From positions 1 through 64,000 of the forward strand of contig NZ_JAKZFD010000008.1 in NCBI RefSeq assembly GCF_022549225.1: a stretch of 64,000 bases of DNA, written 5' to 3'. The stretch's first letter is position 1; each line of letters opens with the position of its first letter. Shown one piece after another: positions 8,189 through 17,538 of the stretch. The DNA is from Pelomonas sp. CA6 (GTDB lineage: Bacteria > Pseudomonadota > Gammaproteobacteria > Burkholderiales > Burkholderiaceae_C). The position numbers and the translations under genes are program-made. The notes under the pieces are model-generated. The model made no database searches and was not told the DNA's origin. It was given only the letters and a program-made list of their open reading frames with translations.

Positions 8189-8243
8189 GTCAGCACCGGC
8201 GTCGGCCGGTGCTGACCGCTGTCCTGCGGCAGCGGCTCCCAAC
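8189..8243 (+). repeat. structured repeat copy 2 (perfect 12-bp hairpin plus second stem)
   Basis: The first 28 bases form a perfect 12-bp stem (GTCAGCACCGGC with its complement, loop GTCG). Compared with copy 1, one base pair has changed on both arms (C-G there, A-T here), i.e. a compensatory change. It is followed by the CCGCTG...CAGCGG stem. Confidence 0.6.
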
Positions 8244-8420
8244 CCATCCCCCCGCCCTTCTCAGAAGGGAGCGAGTCGCCCTCTGCCGTCAGCGGTGCCA
8301 GCCACTTCGTCTGCAGGCACCGCACACGGCGAGCGTCGAGGGCGTGATGCCGCGTCAAGGCCGAGCCTTGCTAGGTGGCCTGCCGGCCAGCCTTGACCCG
8401 GATGCACGCCGCAAGCAACG

Positions 8421-8786
8421 CTAGGAGATAGGGCCGTCGGCGACGAGCTCTAGCACCCTCTGCTTCTCGACCTCCGCCAGGGCCTGCAACTCGCGCTCGT
8501 ATGCCGTCTTTGCAACATCGGTTTGAAGCCAAGCCAACGTGGCAACAGAGAGAATTCTTTGGTTGACCGACCCCATCAATCTCACGTCGGAGTGCGCCGG
8601 AGCATGAGCAGCCTCTGCGACGGCCTTTGCAATTCGCTCCCCGTTCTGTGATGGGCGATTGACCAGCGCCATCAGAACGTTGGCACGAACCAGCGCCCGC
8701 GCATCAGTGAGCAGCTCAAGCAGTTCCTCATCACTCACCGACTTGGAGCGAATCCGGTCTATCGTCGATTGAACATCAGTAGCCAA
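8421..8786 (-). CDS. probable immunity protein of cassette A (helical repeat type)
   Basis: A 121-residue, almost entirely helical soluble protein with HEAT-like pattern (LLTDARALVRANVLMALVNRP, then SVNQRILSVATLAWLQ). I place the start at TTG 8,786: a GGGGGG/GAAGG ribosome site lies about 8 bases upstream and the gene then overlaps the toxin's last codons by 11 bases. The frame is open further upstream but only antisense to the toxin. Small alpha-helical immunity proteins of this kind are common in polymorphic toxin loci; the exact family is not recognised. Confidence 0.6.
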   Translation of the reverse strand: MATDVQSTIDRIRSKSVSDEELLELLTDARALVRANVLMALVNRPSQNGERIAKAVAEAAHAPAHSDVRLMGSVNQRILSVATLAWLQTDVAKTAYERELQALAEVEKQRVLELVADGPIS

Positions 8787-11031
8787 GGATTTCCCCCCTT
8801 CGAGTGCGCATCTCGCCCACAATTTTCCGTCCCGCATCGAAGTTCCGTGTCTCGCGCGCCAACCTGATTTCCTCCATGTAACCACGGTATTCGAGCCGCC
8901 AGAAGGCGTCCGAGTCAGCCATAAGCCGGAACCCTGGGTGACCGAGGTCCGCGTTATCAACAGCGTGCTTCCATTCATGCCTCAGCGCTCCAATGGAGGC
9001 ATCCGGGTCAAGAATCAGGGTGCCAGGGGTTCCGCTACGCAGTGCAGGCTCATATGCAAGACGACCAGCTTCATACCTGACCCCAATGCCCATCTCTTCG
9101 GCTCGGCTCAGTATGGAAGCCACCTCTTCGGGATGCGAGAGCGTAGCCGGTCCAAGTACTGGCCTTAGATGGTCACCATAGTTGTAGAGCGTACTCGCGG
9201 GACGATACGACAGCCCCGCAGCTACGAGCAGCGTCCCTGGACCCGACTCGCCCAATGCACCCCAGTCACGGCGGTTGATTGCATCAATCTGTGCGATGCC
9301 AGGCAGTGAGAGCACCGCCCCCTTCGTTGCCAGGCCGATGGTGCCCAGTACGCCGTTGGTTTCGAGCGACCGCCCCAGAGCGCTGTCATTTTGATAGCTC
9401 TGGTTGCCGCCGAAGGCCCAGTTCATCGCGGCATAGGTGCCATTGCCCACCGCGTCGCCGACCATGAACACGGCTTCCCTGCCCAGGGTGTACGGCGACT
9501 TCAGAATCTCCGTCGCCGAGTGGCCCCAGCCCTTCATGAAGCGGCCCACCGGGTTGAAGGTGAAGAAGCCCTCGGTGGCCGACATGGCACGAATCTCACC
9601 GATGCTGCCCGACGAGCCGCCATAGCTGAAGCTCGACGCTGCGCCCAGGTCGCTCAACTCCCGCGAGACGCGCGACTGGTAGCCGAAGCTCAGCCGAATG
9701 TCGCGTGCATCGCGCCCATCGCTGAAGTTGAACCGCTCGCGCGCCAGCGCGGCCAGACGGCGGTTGTCGCCGTTGAGCACCGCTTGGCCAAGCGCCGCAG
9801 CATCGCCGTAGGCACCTACGTCATCGGGGATGAAGTAGTTGCGCCCAGCTTCGATGCTGCTGCTGGTCAGGCCGTTGGCGCGCATGAAGTTGCCGATAGC
9901 CTGCGGGCTGCTCGTTCCCAGCATCCTCGAGATGTTGTCGCCGCTTCGCGCCACGTAGCCACTGCCGGCCACGCTGCGCTCGGTGGCACTGCGGTAGTCG
10001 CGTTCAGACTGACGGAAGGCCGCCTGCAGTTGCTCAGGCGTCGGACTGCTGTAGTACGCCGGGTCGGCCGCCACGTTCGCCGCGTTCAGCGCCGTGCGGT
10101 TGTTCGCGAGCATCTGCTGCTCGGCCTGGCGAGCAGCGGTGTAGTTGTCGCTCTCGATGTTCGAGCCGTTGCGGTAGTCGGCTGCCGAGTACGGCCCCAC
10201 ACCTTGAGTTTCAGGTCGCGAGGACTGCGCAATGCTGTCCCCCATGGCATTGCCAATCCCCCCCGCCAATCCACTGATAAAGGCCTGCCCCATCCTGGCC
10301 CGCGTCTGCTCCCCGCTGTACCCCAGGATCTGGCTGCTCGCCCACCCGCCCGCGGCAGCGCCCAGCGCTTGCCCGGCGATCTTGCCCAGCGTCTCGTGTC
10401 CACCCGCGGCAAACGCGCTGCCAATGGCCTCCCCCGCCGCATGCCCCGCTGCTCCCGCCACCGTGGAGGCGGCCACTTCGCGCCAGCTCCAGCGACCCTG
10501 CATCGCCTGCGAGACCGCCGCCCCCAGCCCCGCCCGGATCGCCGCGCCGGCCCATCCCTTTTGATTGACAGCGCCTCCCAGCGTGCCGGCTGTGCTGCCC
10601 AAACTGTTAAGAACGTTCCCCATTCCCGCGGTAATGCCTCCGCTCAGGGCCGCTTGCCCCACAGCCTTCCAGCTGAATTGATCGATAACACCCGTCGCCA
10701 GACCGGTAAGCTGGCTCGCAATGGAGCCCGCAGCAGCGCCAATGGCTGCCGACCCGATCGTAGCGCCCAGCACGGAGGCTCCGCCGGCTCCCACCAGTCC
10801 TCCGGACAAGGTCGCAAGCCCCGTGGAAAACGTAGAGGCCGAGCCCACAGTGGCCACGCCCGCAGAGGTTGAGAATGTCGCACCGCTCGCGAGGCTCGAT
10901 GCCGCTGCCCCCGCCGTATAGATGGTCACCACCACAGCCACCACGATCATCAAGGCGGTGCCAATGCCTCCGCACCCGTCCCCCTTGGGCGGCGGCGGCG
11001 GGTCCGGCAGCATGGGGTCCACCCGCCCCAT
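8776..11031 (-). CDS. displaced Rhs-type toxin C-terminus, cassette A, HEXXH metalloprotease-like toxin
   Basis: 751 residues from the first ATG after an in-frame stop at the repeat edge. It opens with GRVDPMLPDPPPPPK and the same hydrophobic Gly/Ala/Ser pre-toxin region as cassette B. After NAMGDSIAQSS comes unique sequence. A LysM-like domain (YVARSGDNISRML ... IGNFMRANGL ... GRNYFIPDD) lies at about residues 350-405, then a second pre-toxin stretch. At the C-terminus ASIGALRHEWKHAVDN holds the zinc-protease motif His685-Glu686-x-x-His689, followed by Glu-rich helices (LEYRGYMEEIRLARE) that could give the third ligand. No YD repeats or export domain are present, and the LysM start retained in B has been lost, so expression from this start is doubtful. 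The toxin assignment rests on the motif and context. Confidence 0.6.
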   Translation of the reverse strand: MGRVDPMLPDPPPPPKGDGCGGIGTALMIVVAVVVTIYTAGAAASSLASGATFSTSAGVATVGSASTFSTGLATLSGGLVGAGGASVLGATIGSAAIGAAAGSIASQLTGLATGVIDQFSWKAVGQAALSGGITAGMGNVLNSLGSTAGTLGGAVNQKGWAGAAIRAGLGAAVSQAMQGRWSWREVAASTVAGAAGHAAGEAIGSAFAAGGHETLGKIAGQALGAAAGGWASSQILGYSGEQTRARMGQAFISGLAGGIGNAMGDSIAQSSRPETQGVGPYSAADYRNGSNIESDNYTAARQAEQQMLANNRTALNAANVAADPAYYSSPTPEQLQAAFRQSERDYRSATERSVAGSGYVARSGDNISRMLGTSSPQAIGNFMRANGLTSSSIEAGRNYFIPDDVGAYGDAAALGQAVLNGDNRRLAALARERFNFSDGRDARDIRLSFGYQSRVSRELSDLGAASSFSYGGSSGSIGEIRAMSATEGFFTFNPVGRFMKGWGHSATEILKSPYTLGREAVFMVGDAVGNGTYAAMNWAFGGNQSYQNDSALGRSLETNGVLGTIGLATKGAVLSLPGIAQIDAINRRDWGALGESGPGTLLVAAGLSYRPASTLYNYGDHLRPVLGPATLSHPEEVASILSRAEEMGIGVRYEAGRLAYEPALRSGTPGTLILDPDASIGALRHEWKHAVDNADLGHPGFRLMADSDAFWRLEYRGYMEEIRLARETRNFDAGRKIVGEMRTRRGEILGY

Positions 11032-11079
11032 GGCCTCGCCGGGGTTGTAGGGTCGGAACGTGCTGGCGTTGTTATGGAT
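10244..11079 (-). repeat. 836-bp near-identical repeat, copy in cassette A
   Basis: The partner of 6,428-7,263. Its outer end at 11,079 (after GTTATGGAT) is the exact point where cassette A stops resembling cassette B. Beyond it lies unrelated DNA leading to the tRNA. Confidence 0.9.
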
Positions 11080-11182
11080 CCACCGAGGCTAGGCGAGCAA
11101 CGCTTCGCACGCCAAACGCACACGACAACCGGACCCCACTTAACTCCGCCCAGTCGGCGGTGAGTTCCTAATCTGATCTGAT

Positions 11183-11259
11183 TGGTAGGCCGTGCAGGAC
11201 TTGAACCTGCGACCAAAGGATTATGAGTCCTCTGCTCTAACCAACTGAGCTAACGGCCC
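11183..11259 (-). tRNA. tRNA with CAT anticodon (tRNA-Ile2 or elongator tRNA-Met)
   Basis: 77 bases including an encoded CCA. The acceptor stem GGGCCGT pairs with ACGGCCT, the D arm is TAGCTCAGTTGGTTAGAGC, and the anticodon stem-loop is GGACTCATAATCC with CAT at 11,223-11,225. The T arm is GCAGGTTCAAGTCCTGC. The CTCATAATC...TTGGTCGC core and T arm resemble E. coli tRNA-Ile2, whose CAT is read as ATA after lysidine modification. Automatic annotation usually calls such genes tRNA-Met. It marks the border between the toxin cassettes and the core genome. Confidence 0.9.
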
Positions 11260-11366
11260 GGGGGTGCGGTGCGCGGCCGGCGGGAGCCGCCGGCGCGGAT
11301 GCGGGTTCCGGCAAGGACCGGAAGCCGCGCATTCTAGCCGCGGATCGGCGGCGCGCCGAAGGGCCG

Positions 11367-12395
11367 CTATTTCTGGCTCAGCGCGTTGGAGACCATGCGC
11401 GAGGTGATGTCGACGATCTGGATCATGCGCTCGTAGGCCATGCGCGTGGGGCCGATCACGCCCAGCGTGCCCACCACCTCGCCATCGACCTCGTAGGGGG
11501 CGGAGACGATGGAGAGTTCTTCGTAGGGCACGACCTGGCTTTCGCCGCCGATGTAGATGCGCACGCCCTCGGCGCGGGTGGAGACGTCCAGCAGGCGCAT
11601 CAGCTGGGTCTTCTGTTCGAAGAGGTCGAACAGTCGGCGCAGGCTGCCCATGTCGTGGCTGAAGTCCTGCACAGTGAGCAGGTTGCGCTCGCCGGAGATC
11701 ACCACATGTTCCTGCTGGCTCTGCATGGCCTCGGTGCCCACCTCGACGGCGGCGCTCATCAGCTGGGCGATCTCGCCGCGCAGCGCGTCCACTTCATGGC
11801 GCAGGCGGTCGCGCACCACATCCAGGCTCATGCCGGTGTAGTGGGCGTTGAGGCGGTTGCTGGCCTCGGCCAGTTCAGACTGGCTCAGGTCCTGCGCGGT
11901 GAATACCAGCCGGTTCTGCACGTCGCCATCCGGCGACACCATGATGACCAGCACACGCCGTTCGCCCAGGCGCAGGAATTCGATGTGGTGGAAAACGCTG
12001 CTCTTGCGCGGCGCGGTCACCACGCCGACGAAGCTGGACAGGCTGGACAGCAGCTGGGCCGCGTTGGCGATCACGCGCTGGGGCTGGTCGGGCTGCAGCT
12101 GGCCCTCCAGCGGGGACACGTCGCCACCCAGTTGCAGGGGCTTGGCAGTCAGCAGGGTGTCGACGAACAGTCGATAGCCGCGCGCGGTGGGCACGCGGCC
12201 GGCACTGGTGTGCGGGCTGGCGATCAGGCCCAGCTCTTCCAGGTCGGCCATCACATTGCGGATGGTGGCCGGGCTCAGCTCCAGCCCCGAAGCACGCGAC
12301 AGCGTGCGCGAGCCCACCGGCTGACCGTCCGCGATATAGCGTTCGACCAGGGTTTTCAGCAGGGTTTTGGCGCGCTCGTCCAGCATGGTTGCCAT
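11367..12395 (-). CDS. hrcA: heat-inducible transcription repressor HrcA
   Basis: The repressor of class I heat-shock genes, which binds CIRCE operators upstream of groESL and dnaK-type operons (none seen here). 342 residues from [13 protein letters not shown]. The N-terminal winged helix ([41 protein letters not shown]) is followed by the GAF-like dimerisation core, with the family end [24 protein letters not shown]. The start could also be ATG 12,386 or, with an upstream extension without family similarity, ATG 12,431. It is divergent from nadK. Confidence 0.93.
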   Translation of the reverse strand: MATMLDERAKTLLKTLVERYIADGQPVGSRTLSRASGLELSPATIRNVMADLEELGLIASPHTSAGRVPTARGYRLFVDTLLTAKPLQLGGDVSPLEGQLQPDQPQRVIANAAQLLSSLSSFVGVVTAPRKSSVFHHIEFLRLGERRVLVIMVSPDGDVQNRLVFTAQDLSQSELAEASNRLNAHYTGMSLDVVRDRLRHEVDALRGEIAQLMSAAVEVGTEAMQSQQEHVVISGERNLLTVQDFSHDMGSLRRLFDLFEQKTQLMRLLDVSTRAEGVRIYIGGESQVVPYEELSIVSAPYEVDGEVVGTLGVIGPTRMAYERMIQIVDITSRMVSNALSQK

Positions 12396-12454
12396 TGTAG
12401 GGAAGCCCGGGAACTGCCCCGGATCGGTCATTCCCCTGTGGTGTAATTCTGCGC

Positions 12455-13324
12455 ATGACCAAGCGCTTCCGTCACGTGGCGATCGTTGGAAAGCATCAGG
12501 CAGACGGAATACGCCCGGTGCTGGAGGAGATTGCCCAATTTGTCGCCGGCCAGGGATTGGATGTTTCCCTGGAACGCGACACGGCCATGAGCACCGGCAT
12601 CACCGGGTTCGACGCCGTGTCCATCGAGGAACTGGGCCGGCATTGCGACCTGGGCATCGTCGTCGGCGGCGACGGCACCATGCTGGGCTTCGCCCGCGAG
12701 GTGGCGCGCTACGGCACGCCGCTGGTGGGCATCAACAAGGGCCGGCTGGGCTTCATCACCGACATCTCCATCGACCAGTACCGCGAGGCCCTGGCCCCCA
12801 TCCTGGCCGGCGACTTCGAGATGGAGCAGCGCTCCATGCTGGAAGGCGGCGTGCAGCGCGACGGCCACCAGATCTTCGCCGGCGTGGCGCTGAACGACGT
12901 GGTGGTGAGCCGCGGGGCCACCGCCGCCATGGTGGAGCTGCGCGTGGACGTGGGCGAGCAGTTCGTCGCCAACATGCGCGCCGACGGCGTGATCGTCTCC
13001 ACCCCCACCGGCTCCACGGCGTATGCGCTGTCGGCGGGCGGGCCCATCATGCACCCGGGCATCGCCGGCTGGCTGGTGCTGCCGATCGCGTCGCACACGC
13101 TGTCCAACCGGCCCATCGTGCTGCCGGACGACGCGGAGGTGCGCCTGACCATCGTCGCCGGCCGCGACGCCAGCGTGAACTTCGACATGCAAAGCCTGGC
13201 CAGCCTGCTGCACGGCGACTGCATCACGGTGCGCCGCTCCGCGCACAAGGTCTGCTTTCTGCATCCGCGCGGCTGGAGCTATTACGCCACGCTGCGGCGC
13301 AAGCTGCGCTGGTACGAAGGTTGA
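12455..13324 (+). CDS. nadK: NAD kinase
   Basis: Phosphorylates NAD to NADP with ATP or polyphosphate in the cytosol. 289 residues, normal for the family. The diagnostic [11 protein letters not shown] (about residues 70-80) carries the catalytic Asp of GGDG, and NDVVVSRG (about 148-155) and [16 protein letters not shown] (about 184-199) follow. It is divergent from hrcA with a 59-base gap containing a TGTAAT-like -10. recN follows after 40 bases in the same direction. Confidence 0.96.
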   Translation: MTKRFRHVAIVGKHQADGIRPVLEEIAQFVAGQGLDVSLERDTAMSTGITGFDAVSIEELGRHCDLGIVVGGDGTMLGFAREVARYGTPLVGINKGRLGFITDISIDQYREALAPILAGDFEMEQRSMLEGGVQRDGHQIFAGVALNDVVVSRGATAAMVELRVDVGEQFVANMRADGVIVSTPTGSTAYALSAGGPIMHPGIAGWLVLPIASHTLSNRPIVLPDDAEVRLTIVAGRDASVNFDMQSLASLLHGDCITVRRSAHKVCFLHPRGWSYYATLRRKLRWYEG

Positions 13325-13364
13325 AGAACAACGCGAACGACGACAGCACACCGGAGGGACACGC

Positions 13365-15071
13365 ATGCTGAAGGCTTTGAGCCTGCGCGATTTCGTCATC
13401 GTGCCGGCGCTGGAACTGGATTTCGCGCCGGGCTTCACCGCGCTGACCGGCGAGACCGGCGCGGGCAAGTCCATCCTGATCGACGCGCTGCAGCTGGCCC
13501 TGGGCAGCCGCGGCGACGCTGCAGTGGTGCGCGAGGGCGCGGCGCGCGCCGAGATCACCGCCCTGTTCGACTGCCCCGCCGCGCTGCAGGGCTGGCTGGA
13601 CGAGGCCGGCTTCGACACCGAGACCGAGGCCGGCAGCAACACCCTGCTGCTGCGCCGCGTGATCGACGCGCAAGGCAAGAGCCGCGCCTGGATCAACGGC
13701 AGCGCCGCCACCGTCGCGCAGCTGCGCGAGATCGCCGAACATCTGCTGGACATTCACGGCCAGCACGCCTGGCAAGGCCTCACCCGCCCCGCCAGCGTGC
13801 GCGCGCTGCTGGACGAGTTCGGTCAGATCGACACCCGCGCGCTGGCCCAGGCCCATGGCCAGTGGCGCGCCGCCCATGAGGCGCTCGAAACCGCCCGCGG
13901 CCGCCAGGCCGAGCTGGCGCGCGAACACGAGCGCCTGGCCTGGCAGATCGGCGAGCTGGAGCGGCTGGCGCCCGGCGCCGACGAATGGGAGACGCTGAAC
14001 GCCGAGCACCAGCGCCTGTCGCATGCGCAATCGCTGATGGACGCGGTGCGCGGCGCGCTGGAACGCATCAGCGAGGCCGACCTCAACGCCGAATCGCTGA
14101 CCGACGAGGCGCTATCCAGCGTGCAGGAGGTGCTGGGCTATGACGCTCGGCTGCAGGACGCGGTCAGCGCGCTGCAGGGCGCGCAGGCGCAGCTGCAGGA
14201 CGCCGCGCACAGCCTGGCCGGCTATCTGCACGGCGCGGAGCTGGACCCGCACCGCCTGGCCGAGCTGGACGAGCGCCTGTCGGCCTGGCTGACGCTGGCG
14301 CGCCGCTACCGTCGCCAGCCGGCCGAGCTGCCGGCGCTGCTGCAGGAGTGGCAGGACGAACGCGCGCGGCTGGACGCCGCCACCGACCTGGACACGCTGC
14401 AGAAGACGCTGGACCAGGCGCTGAAGAGCTACCAGCGCGAAGCCCGGTCCGTGAGCGCCGCGCGCGCCAAGGCGGCGCCGGCGCTGTCGCAGGCCGTGAC
14501 CGCCGCGATGCAGCAGCTGGGCATGGCCGGCGGCGCCTTCGAGGTGGCGCTGCTGGCGCAGGAGCAGCCGCAGAGCTTCGGGCTGGAGTCCGCCGAATTT
14601 CTGGTCGCCGGCCATGCCGGCAGCACGCCGCGGCCGCTGTCCAAGGTCGCGTCGGGCGGCGAGCTGTCGCGCATCGCGCTGGCCATCGCCGTCACCACCA
14701 GCCAGCGCAGCGCGGGTGCCGGCACGCTGATCTTCGACGAGATTGATGCCGGGGTCGGCGGCGCGGTAGCCGAGACCGTGGGACGTCTAATGAAGCAGCT
14801 GGGGCAGAGCGTCCAGGTGCTGGCCGTGACCCATCTGCCGCAGGTCGCCGCCTGCGCCGACCAGCATTTCCTGGTGGCCAAGGCACTGCGCGACGGCGCC
14901 ACCTGCTCCGACGTGCGCGCCATCACCGGCGAGGCCCGCGTGGCCGAGGTGGCGCGCATGCTGGGCGGCGAACGCCTCTCCTCCACCAGCCTGGCCCATG
15001 CCCAGGAGATGCTGGACCTCTCGTCCCGCGCGCCGGCCACCAGCCGGCCCGGCCGCAAGGTGAAGCCATGA
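13365..15071 (+). CDS. recN: DNA repair protein RecN
   Basis: An SMC-like ATPase that acts early in double-strand-break repair. 568 residues. The N-terminal Walker A is GETGAGKS (residues 26-33), a coiled-coil-rich middle follows (about 160-370), and the C-terminal ABC signature [15 protein letters not shown] and Walker [14 protein letters not shown] complete the head. A GGAGGG site lies 7 bases before the ATG. Its stop overlaps the rapZ start (ATGA), so the two are co-translated. Confidence 0.96.
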   Translation: MLKALSLRDFVIVPALELDFAPGFTALTGETGAGKSILIDALQLALGSRGDAAVVREGAARAEITALFDCPAALQGWLDEAGFDTETEAGSNTLLLRRVIDAQGKSRAWINGSAATVAQLREIAEHLLDIHGQHAWQGLTRPASVRALLDEFGQIDTRALAQAHGQWRAAHEALETARGRQAELAREHERLAWQIGELERLAPGADEWETLNAEHQRLSHAQSLMDAVRGALERISEADLNAESLTDEALSSVQEVLGYDARLQDAVSALQGAQAQLQDAAHSLAGYLHGAELDPHRLAELDERLSAWLTLARRYRRQPAELPALLQEWQDERARLDAATDLDTLQKTLDQALKSYQREARSVSAARAKAAPALSQAVTAAMQQLGMAGGAFEVALLAQEQPQSFGLESAEFLVAGHAGSTPRPLSKVASGGELSRIALAIAVTTSQRSAGAGTLIFDEIDAGVGGAVAETVGRLMKQLGQSVQVLAVTHLPQVAACADQHFLVAKALRDGATCSDVRAITGEARVAEVARMLGGERLSSTSLAHAQEMLDLSSRAPATSRPGRKVKP

Positions 15072-16003
15072 CGCAGGAGCCCGGCCCCATGCCCGCCGCC
15101 ACCCCTTCCGCCGCCCCCGCGGCCACCGGCGCCGCCACGCCCTCGGACCTGGTGCTGGTCACCGGCATGTCCGGCGGCGGCAAGTCCATCGCCATGCATG
15201 CGTTGGAAGACGCCGGCTTCTTCTGCGTGGACAACCTGCCGCCCGAGCTGCTGCCCGAGTTCCTGCGCCTGGAGCGCGCGCGCGGCTCGCGCCGCGTGGC
15301 GATCGCGATGGACGTGCGCAGCCGCGGCGCGCTGCCGGAGATGATGGACCAGCTCAAGGCGCTGCGCGCCTCGGGCCTGCCGCTGCGTTCGATCTTCCTG
15401 GATGCCGACAACGACACGCTGCTGCGCCGCTTCTCCGAGACCCGCCGCCCGCATCCGCTGCGCGCCGGCGACGACGAGACCGACACCCATCGCGCGCTGC
15501 AGGACGCGATCCAGCTGGAGCGCGAGCTGCTGACGCCGCTGCGCATGGAATCCACCGTGATCGACAGCAGCCAGCTGCGCCCGGCCCAGCTGCGCGCCTG
15601 GGTGCGCGACCTGGTCATGGTCAGCGGGCACTCGCTGACGCTGGTGTTCGAGTCCTTCGCGTTCAAGCACGGCGTGCCCAGCGACGCCGACTTCGTCTTC
15701 GACGTGCGCGTGCTGCCCAACCCCTATTACGACCGCGAGCTGCGGCCGCTGACCGGCCGCGACGCCCCGGTGGCCGAATATCTGGAGCGCCAACCCGAGG
15801 TGCGGCTGATGCTGAGCCAGATCGGCGCCTTCATCGCGCAATGGCTGCCCAATTTCAGTGCCGACCAGCGCAGCTACCTGACGGTGGGCATCGGCTGCAC
15901 CGGCGGGCAGCACCGCTCGGTCTATCTGGTGGAGACGCTGGTGCGCCAGTTCGCCTACCACGGCCAGGTGCTGAAGCGGCACCGCGAACTGGACGCGCGC
16001 TGA
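15068..16003 (+). CDS. rapZ: RNase adapter protein RapZ
   Basis: A nucleotide-binding protein that in enterobacteria presents the small RNA GlmZ to RNase E and senses glucosamine-6-phosphate. In betaproteobacteria the RNA partner is unknown. 311 residues. An Ala/Pro-rich N-terminal tail of about 28 residues precedes Walker [25 protein letters not shown] and the C-terminal [14 protein letters not shown] are family signatures. The gene overlaps recN by four bases. Confidence 0.94.
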   Translation: MTQEPGPMPAATPSAAPAATGAATPSDLVLVTGMSGGGKSIAMHALEDAGFFCVDNLPPELLPEFLRLERARGSRRVAIAMDVRSRGALPEMMDQLKALRASGLPLRSIFLDADNDTLLRRFSETRRPHPLRAGDDETDTHRALQDAIQLERELLTPLRMESTVIDSSQLRPAQLRAWVRDLVMVSGHSLTLVFESFAFKHGVPSDADFVFDVRVLPNPYYDRELRPLTGRDAPVAEYLERQPEVRLMLSQIGAFIAQWLPNFSADQRSYLTVGIGCTGGQHRSVYLVETLVRQFAYHGQVLKRHRELDAR

Positions 16004-16023
16004 CGGCGCAGCGCTCGAGGCTG

Positions 16024-16043
16024 CGGCCGGGGCGTCCCGGCCG
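16024..16043. terminator. bidirectional hairpin between rapZ and the small membrane protein gene
   Basis: An 8-bp GC-only stem (CGGCCGGG with its complement, loop GCGT) lies in the 51-base gap between converging genes. There is no T-run, so the termination role is an inference from position. Confidence 0.4.
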
Positions 16044-16054
16044 ACGACGAACGA

Positions 16055-16378
16055 TCAGAGCCGCTGCGCGGGCGCGGCGGCCTGACGCTCGCCGTCCTGC
16101 TGCAGCACCACCCAGGCGGCGACGGAGCCCAGCGGCAGCAGCAGGAGCAGCGGCACCCAGCGCCACAGCGAGCGCCCGGCCTTGCGCAGCGCCAGGCACA
16201 TATAGGCCCAGTGCGCGATCAGCCCCATGGCCAGCCCCAGCGCCAGCAGCACCACCTTGGCCGTGCTGGGTGCAAGCTCGGCGTCGCTGGTCGCCGAGAC
16301 CAGCAGCCAGAAGCTGCCGACCGCCACCAGCGCGGCCACCAGAGAGGATTCCAGGGCGTTCTTGACGACGGCTTGCAT
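16055..16378 (-). CDS. small inner-membrane protein of unknown function
   Basis: 107 residues from the ATG at 16,378; the longer frame upstream to 16,540 has no membrane character and runs through non-coding sequence. Three hydrophobic segments are visible: SSLVAALVAVGSFWLLVS (about 9-26), KVVLLALGLAMGLIAHWAYM (about 40-59) and WVPLLLLLPLGSVAAWVVL (about 73-91). I do not recognise a family. The gene is convergent with rapZ and about 95 bases downstream of mutY on the same strand, so it may be co-transcribed with mutM-mutY. Confidence 0.7.
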   Translation of the reverse strand: MQAVVKNALESSLVAALVAVGSFWLLVSATSDAELAPSTAKVVLLALGLAMGLIAHWAYMCLALRKAGRSLWRWVPLLLLLPLGSVAAWVVLQQDGERQAAAPAQRL

Positions 16379-16473
16379 GGTTTGTTGGGGGGAGCTCCTT
16401 GACGGACCGCAAGCATAGCTCGCGCCTCGCCCATGTCCATAGGCAATGCCCGGAGCGGCGGCGCGGGGAAGGC

Positions 16474-17538
16474 TCAGCCGATGAGTTTTTTCAGCGGCGC
16501 GGGCAGCGCGTAATCCGCCAGGCGCTCGCGCGCCACCCATTGGCCCGGCCCCGGAGGGGCCAGGTCGTGCGCGGCGGCCAACGCCAGGCGGCGCGGATGC
16601 AGCACCCAGTCCAGATGGGTCAGCGCGTGCTGGACCCGTGGCAGCGCCTCGGGCTCGCCGCCGCCCAGGCGGCGGGCCTGCGCCAGCAGCGCCGCCTCGT
16701 CATCGAACAGCGGCAGGGTCCACAGCCCGCCCCAGACGCCCTCGGAGGGGCGCTGCTGCAGCCAGATGCGGCCGCCCTGCTCCAGCCACAGCCACCAGTT
16801 CTCGCGCCGGCCGCGCTTGAGCTTGCGCGTCTTGATCGGGAAGCGCGTCGGGTCGCCCTGGGCGCGGCCGGCGCACAGCGCGGACACGGGGCACAGCAGG
16901 CATTGAGGCGAGCGCGGCGTGCACAGGCCGGCGCCCAGGTCCATCAGGCCCTGGGTGTAGGACGGCATGTCGGCGCCGGCGGGCGGCAGCAGCGCCTCGG
17001 CGGCGCGCCACAGCCGCTTCTCCTGCGCCGACGAGGCCAGGTCGCCCTCGAAGGCCAGCAGGCGGGAGAGCACCCGCTTGACGTTGCCATCCAGGATGGC
17101 GGTGCGTTCACCGAAGCAGAAGGACGCGATCGCCGCGGCGGTGGAGCGGCCGATGCCGGGCAGGGTCTGCAGCAGTTCGGCGCTGCGCGGGAACTCGCCG
17201 CCATGCTGCTCACAGACCTGCTGCGCGCAGCGATGGAGGTTGCGCGCGCGGCTGTAGTAGCCCAACCCGGCCCACAGCGCCATCACCTCGTCCGCCGGGG
17301 CCGCCCCCAGTTCTCGCACCGTGGGGAAGCGCGCCAGGAAACGCTGGTAGTAGCCCAGCACGGTGCTCACCTGGGTCTGCTGCAGCATGATCTCGGACAG
17401 CCACACGCGGTAGGGATCGCGCGTGTTCTGCCAGGGCAGGTGGTGGCGCCCCTCGGCCCGCTGCCAGGCCAGCAGCAGCGGCGCGAAATCGCCGCGCAGC
17501 GCGTCCAGGCGCGGCGACAGCTCGTCGGAATCGGTCAT
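16474..17538 (-). CDS. mutY: A/G-specific adenine DNA glycosylase MutY
   Basis: Removes adenine mispaired with 8-oxoguanine, partner of MutM encoded just upstream. 354 residues from the ATG that overlaps the mutM stop (ATGA). The catalytic Glu lies in [12 protein letters not shown], the helix-hairpin-helix is [12 protein letters not shown] and the catalytic Asp is in [11 protein letters not shown]. The [4Fe-4S] cluster motif C-x6-C-x2-C-x5-C is seen in [19 protein letters not shown]-terminal Nudix-like 8-oxoG recognition domain follows ([12 protein letters not shown]). Confidence 0.96.
   Translation of the reverse strand: MTDSDELSPRLDALRGDFAPLLLAWQRAEGRHHLPWQNTRDPYRVWLSEIMLQQTQVSTVLGYYQRFLARFPTVRELGAAPADEVMALWAGLGYYSRARNLHRCAQQVCEQHGGEFPRSAELLQTLPGIGRSTAAAIASFCFGERTAILDGNVKRVLSRLLAFEGDLASSAQEKRLWRAAEALLPPAGADMPSYTQGLMDLGAGLCTPRSPQCLLCPVSALCAGRAQGDPTRFPIKTRKLKRGRRENWWLWLEQGGRIWLQQRPSEGVWGGLWTLPLFDDEAALLAQARRLGGGEPEALPRVQHALTHLDWVLHPRRLALAAAHDLAPPGPGQWVARERLADYALPAPLKKLIG

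Larger units (their letters stand above)
7498..8420. other. non-coding inter-cassette region with structured repeats
   Basis: About 920 bases between the end of cassette A and the start of cassette B. Long frames exist on both strands but none shows family-like sequence. It holds two copies of a 55-bp hairpin element (7,757-7,811 and 8,189-8,243), each preceded about 70 bases upstream by a shared GGCGCTTGGACCGCGCCT. It also holds an 85-bp copy of the element at the window's left edge (7,823-7,907) and a 15-bp inverted repeat whose arms are at 7,941-7,955 and 8,023-8,037. It looks like degraded duplicated DNA rather than a gene. Confidence 0.5.

Noticed and set aside
7258-8424. A 388-codon plus-strand frame over the inter-cassette region
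   Set aside because: The product is low-complexity Ala/Arg/Pro with no family features, it crosses hairpin repeats, and it runs antisense into the cassette B toxin.
9391-10872. A 493-codon plus-strand open frame
   Set aside because: It is antisense to the cassette A toxin gene; composition is that of a shadow frame in GC-rich DNA, and part of it recurs antisense to cassette B because the DNA is duplicated.
1-11183. Prophage or integrative element
   Set aside because: No integrase, phage structural, lysis or replication gene is seen; the only mobile element is the IS21 copy.
15841-16412. Overlapping frames at the end of rapZ that might be extra genes
   Set aside because: Low-complexity Ala/Arg/Pro translations on both strands without ribosome sites; shadows of rapZ and of the small membrane protein gene.
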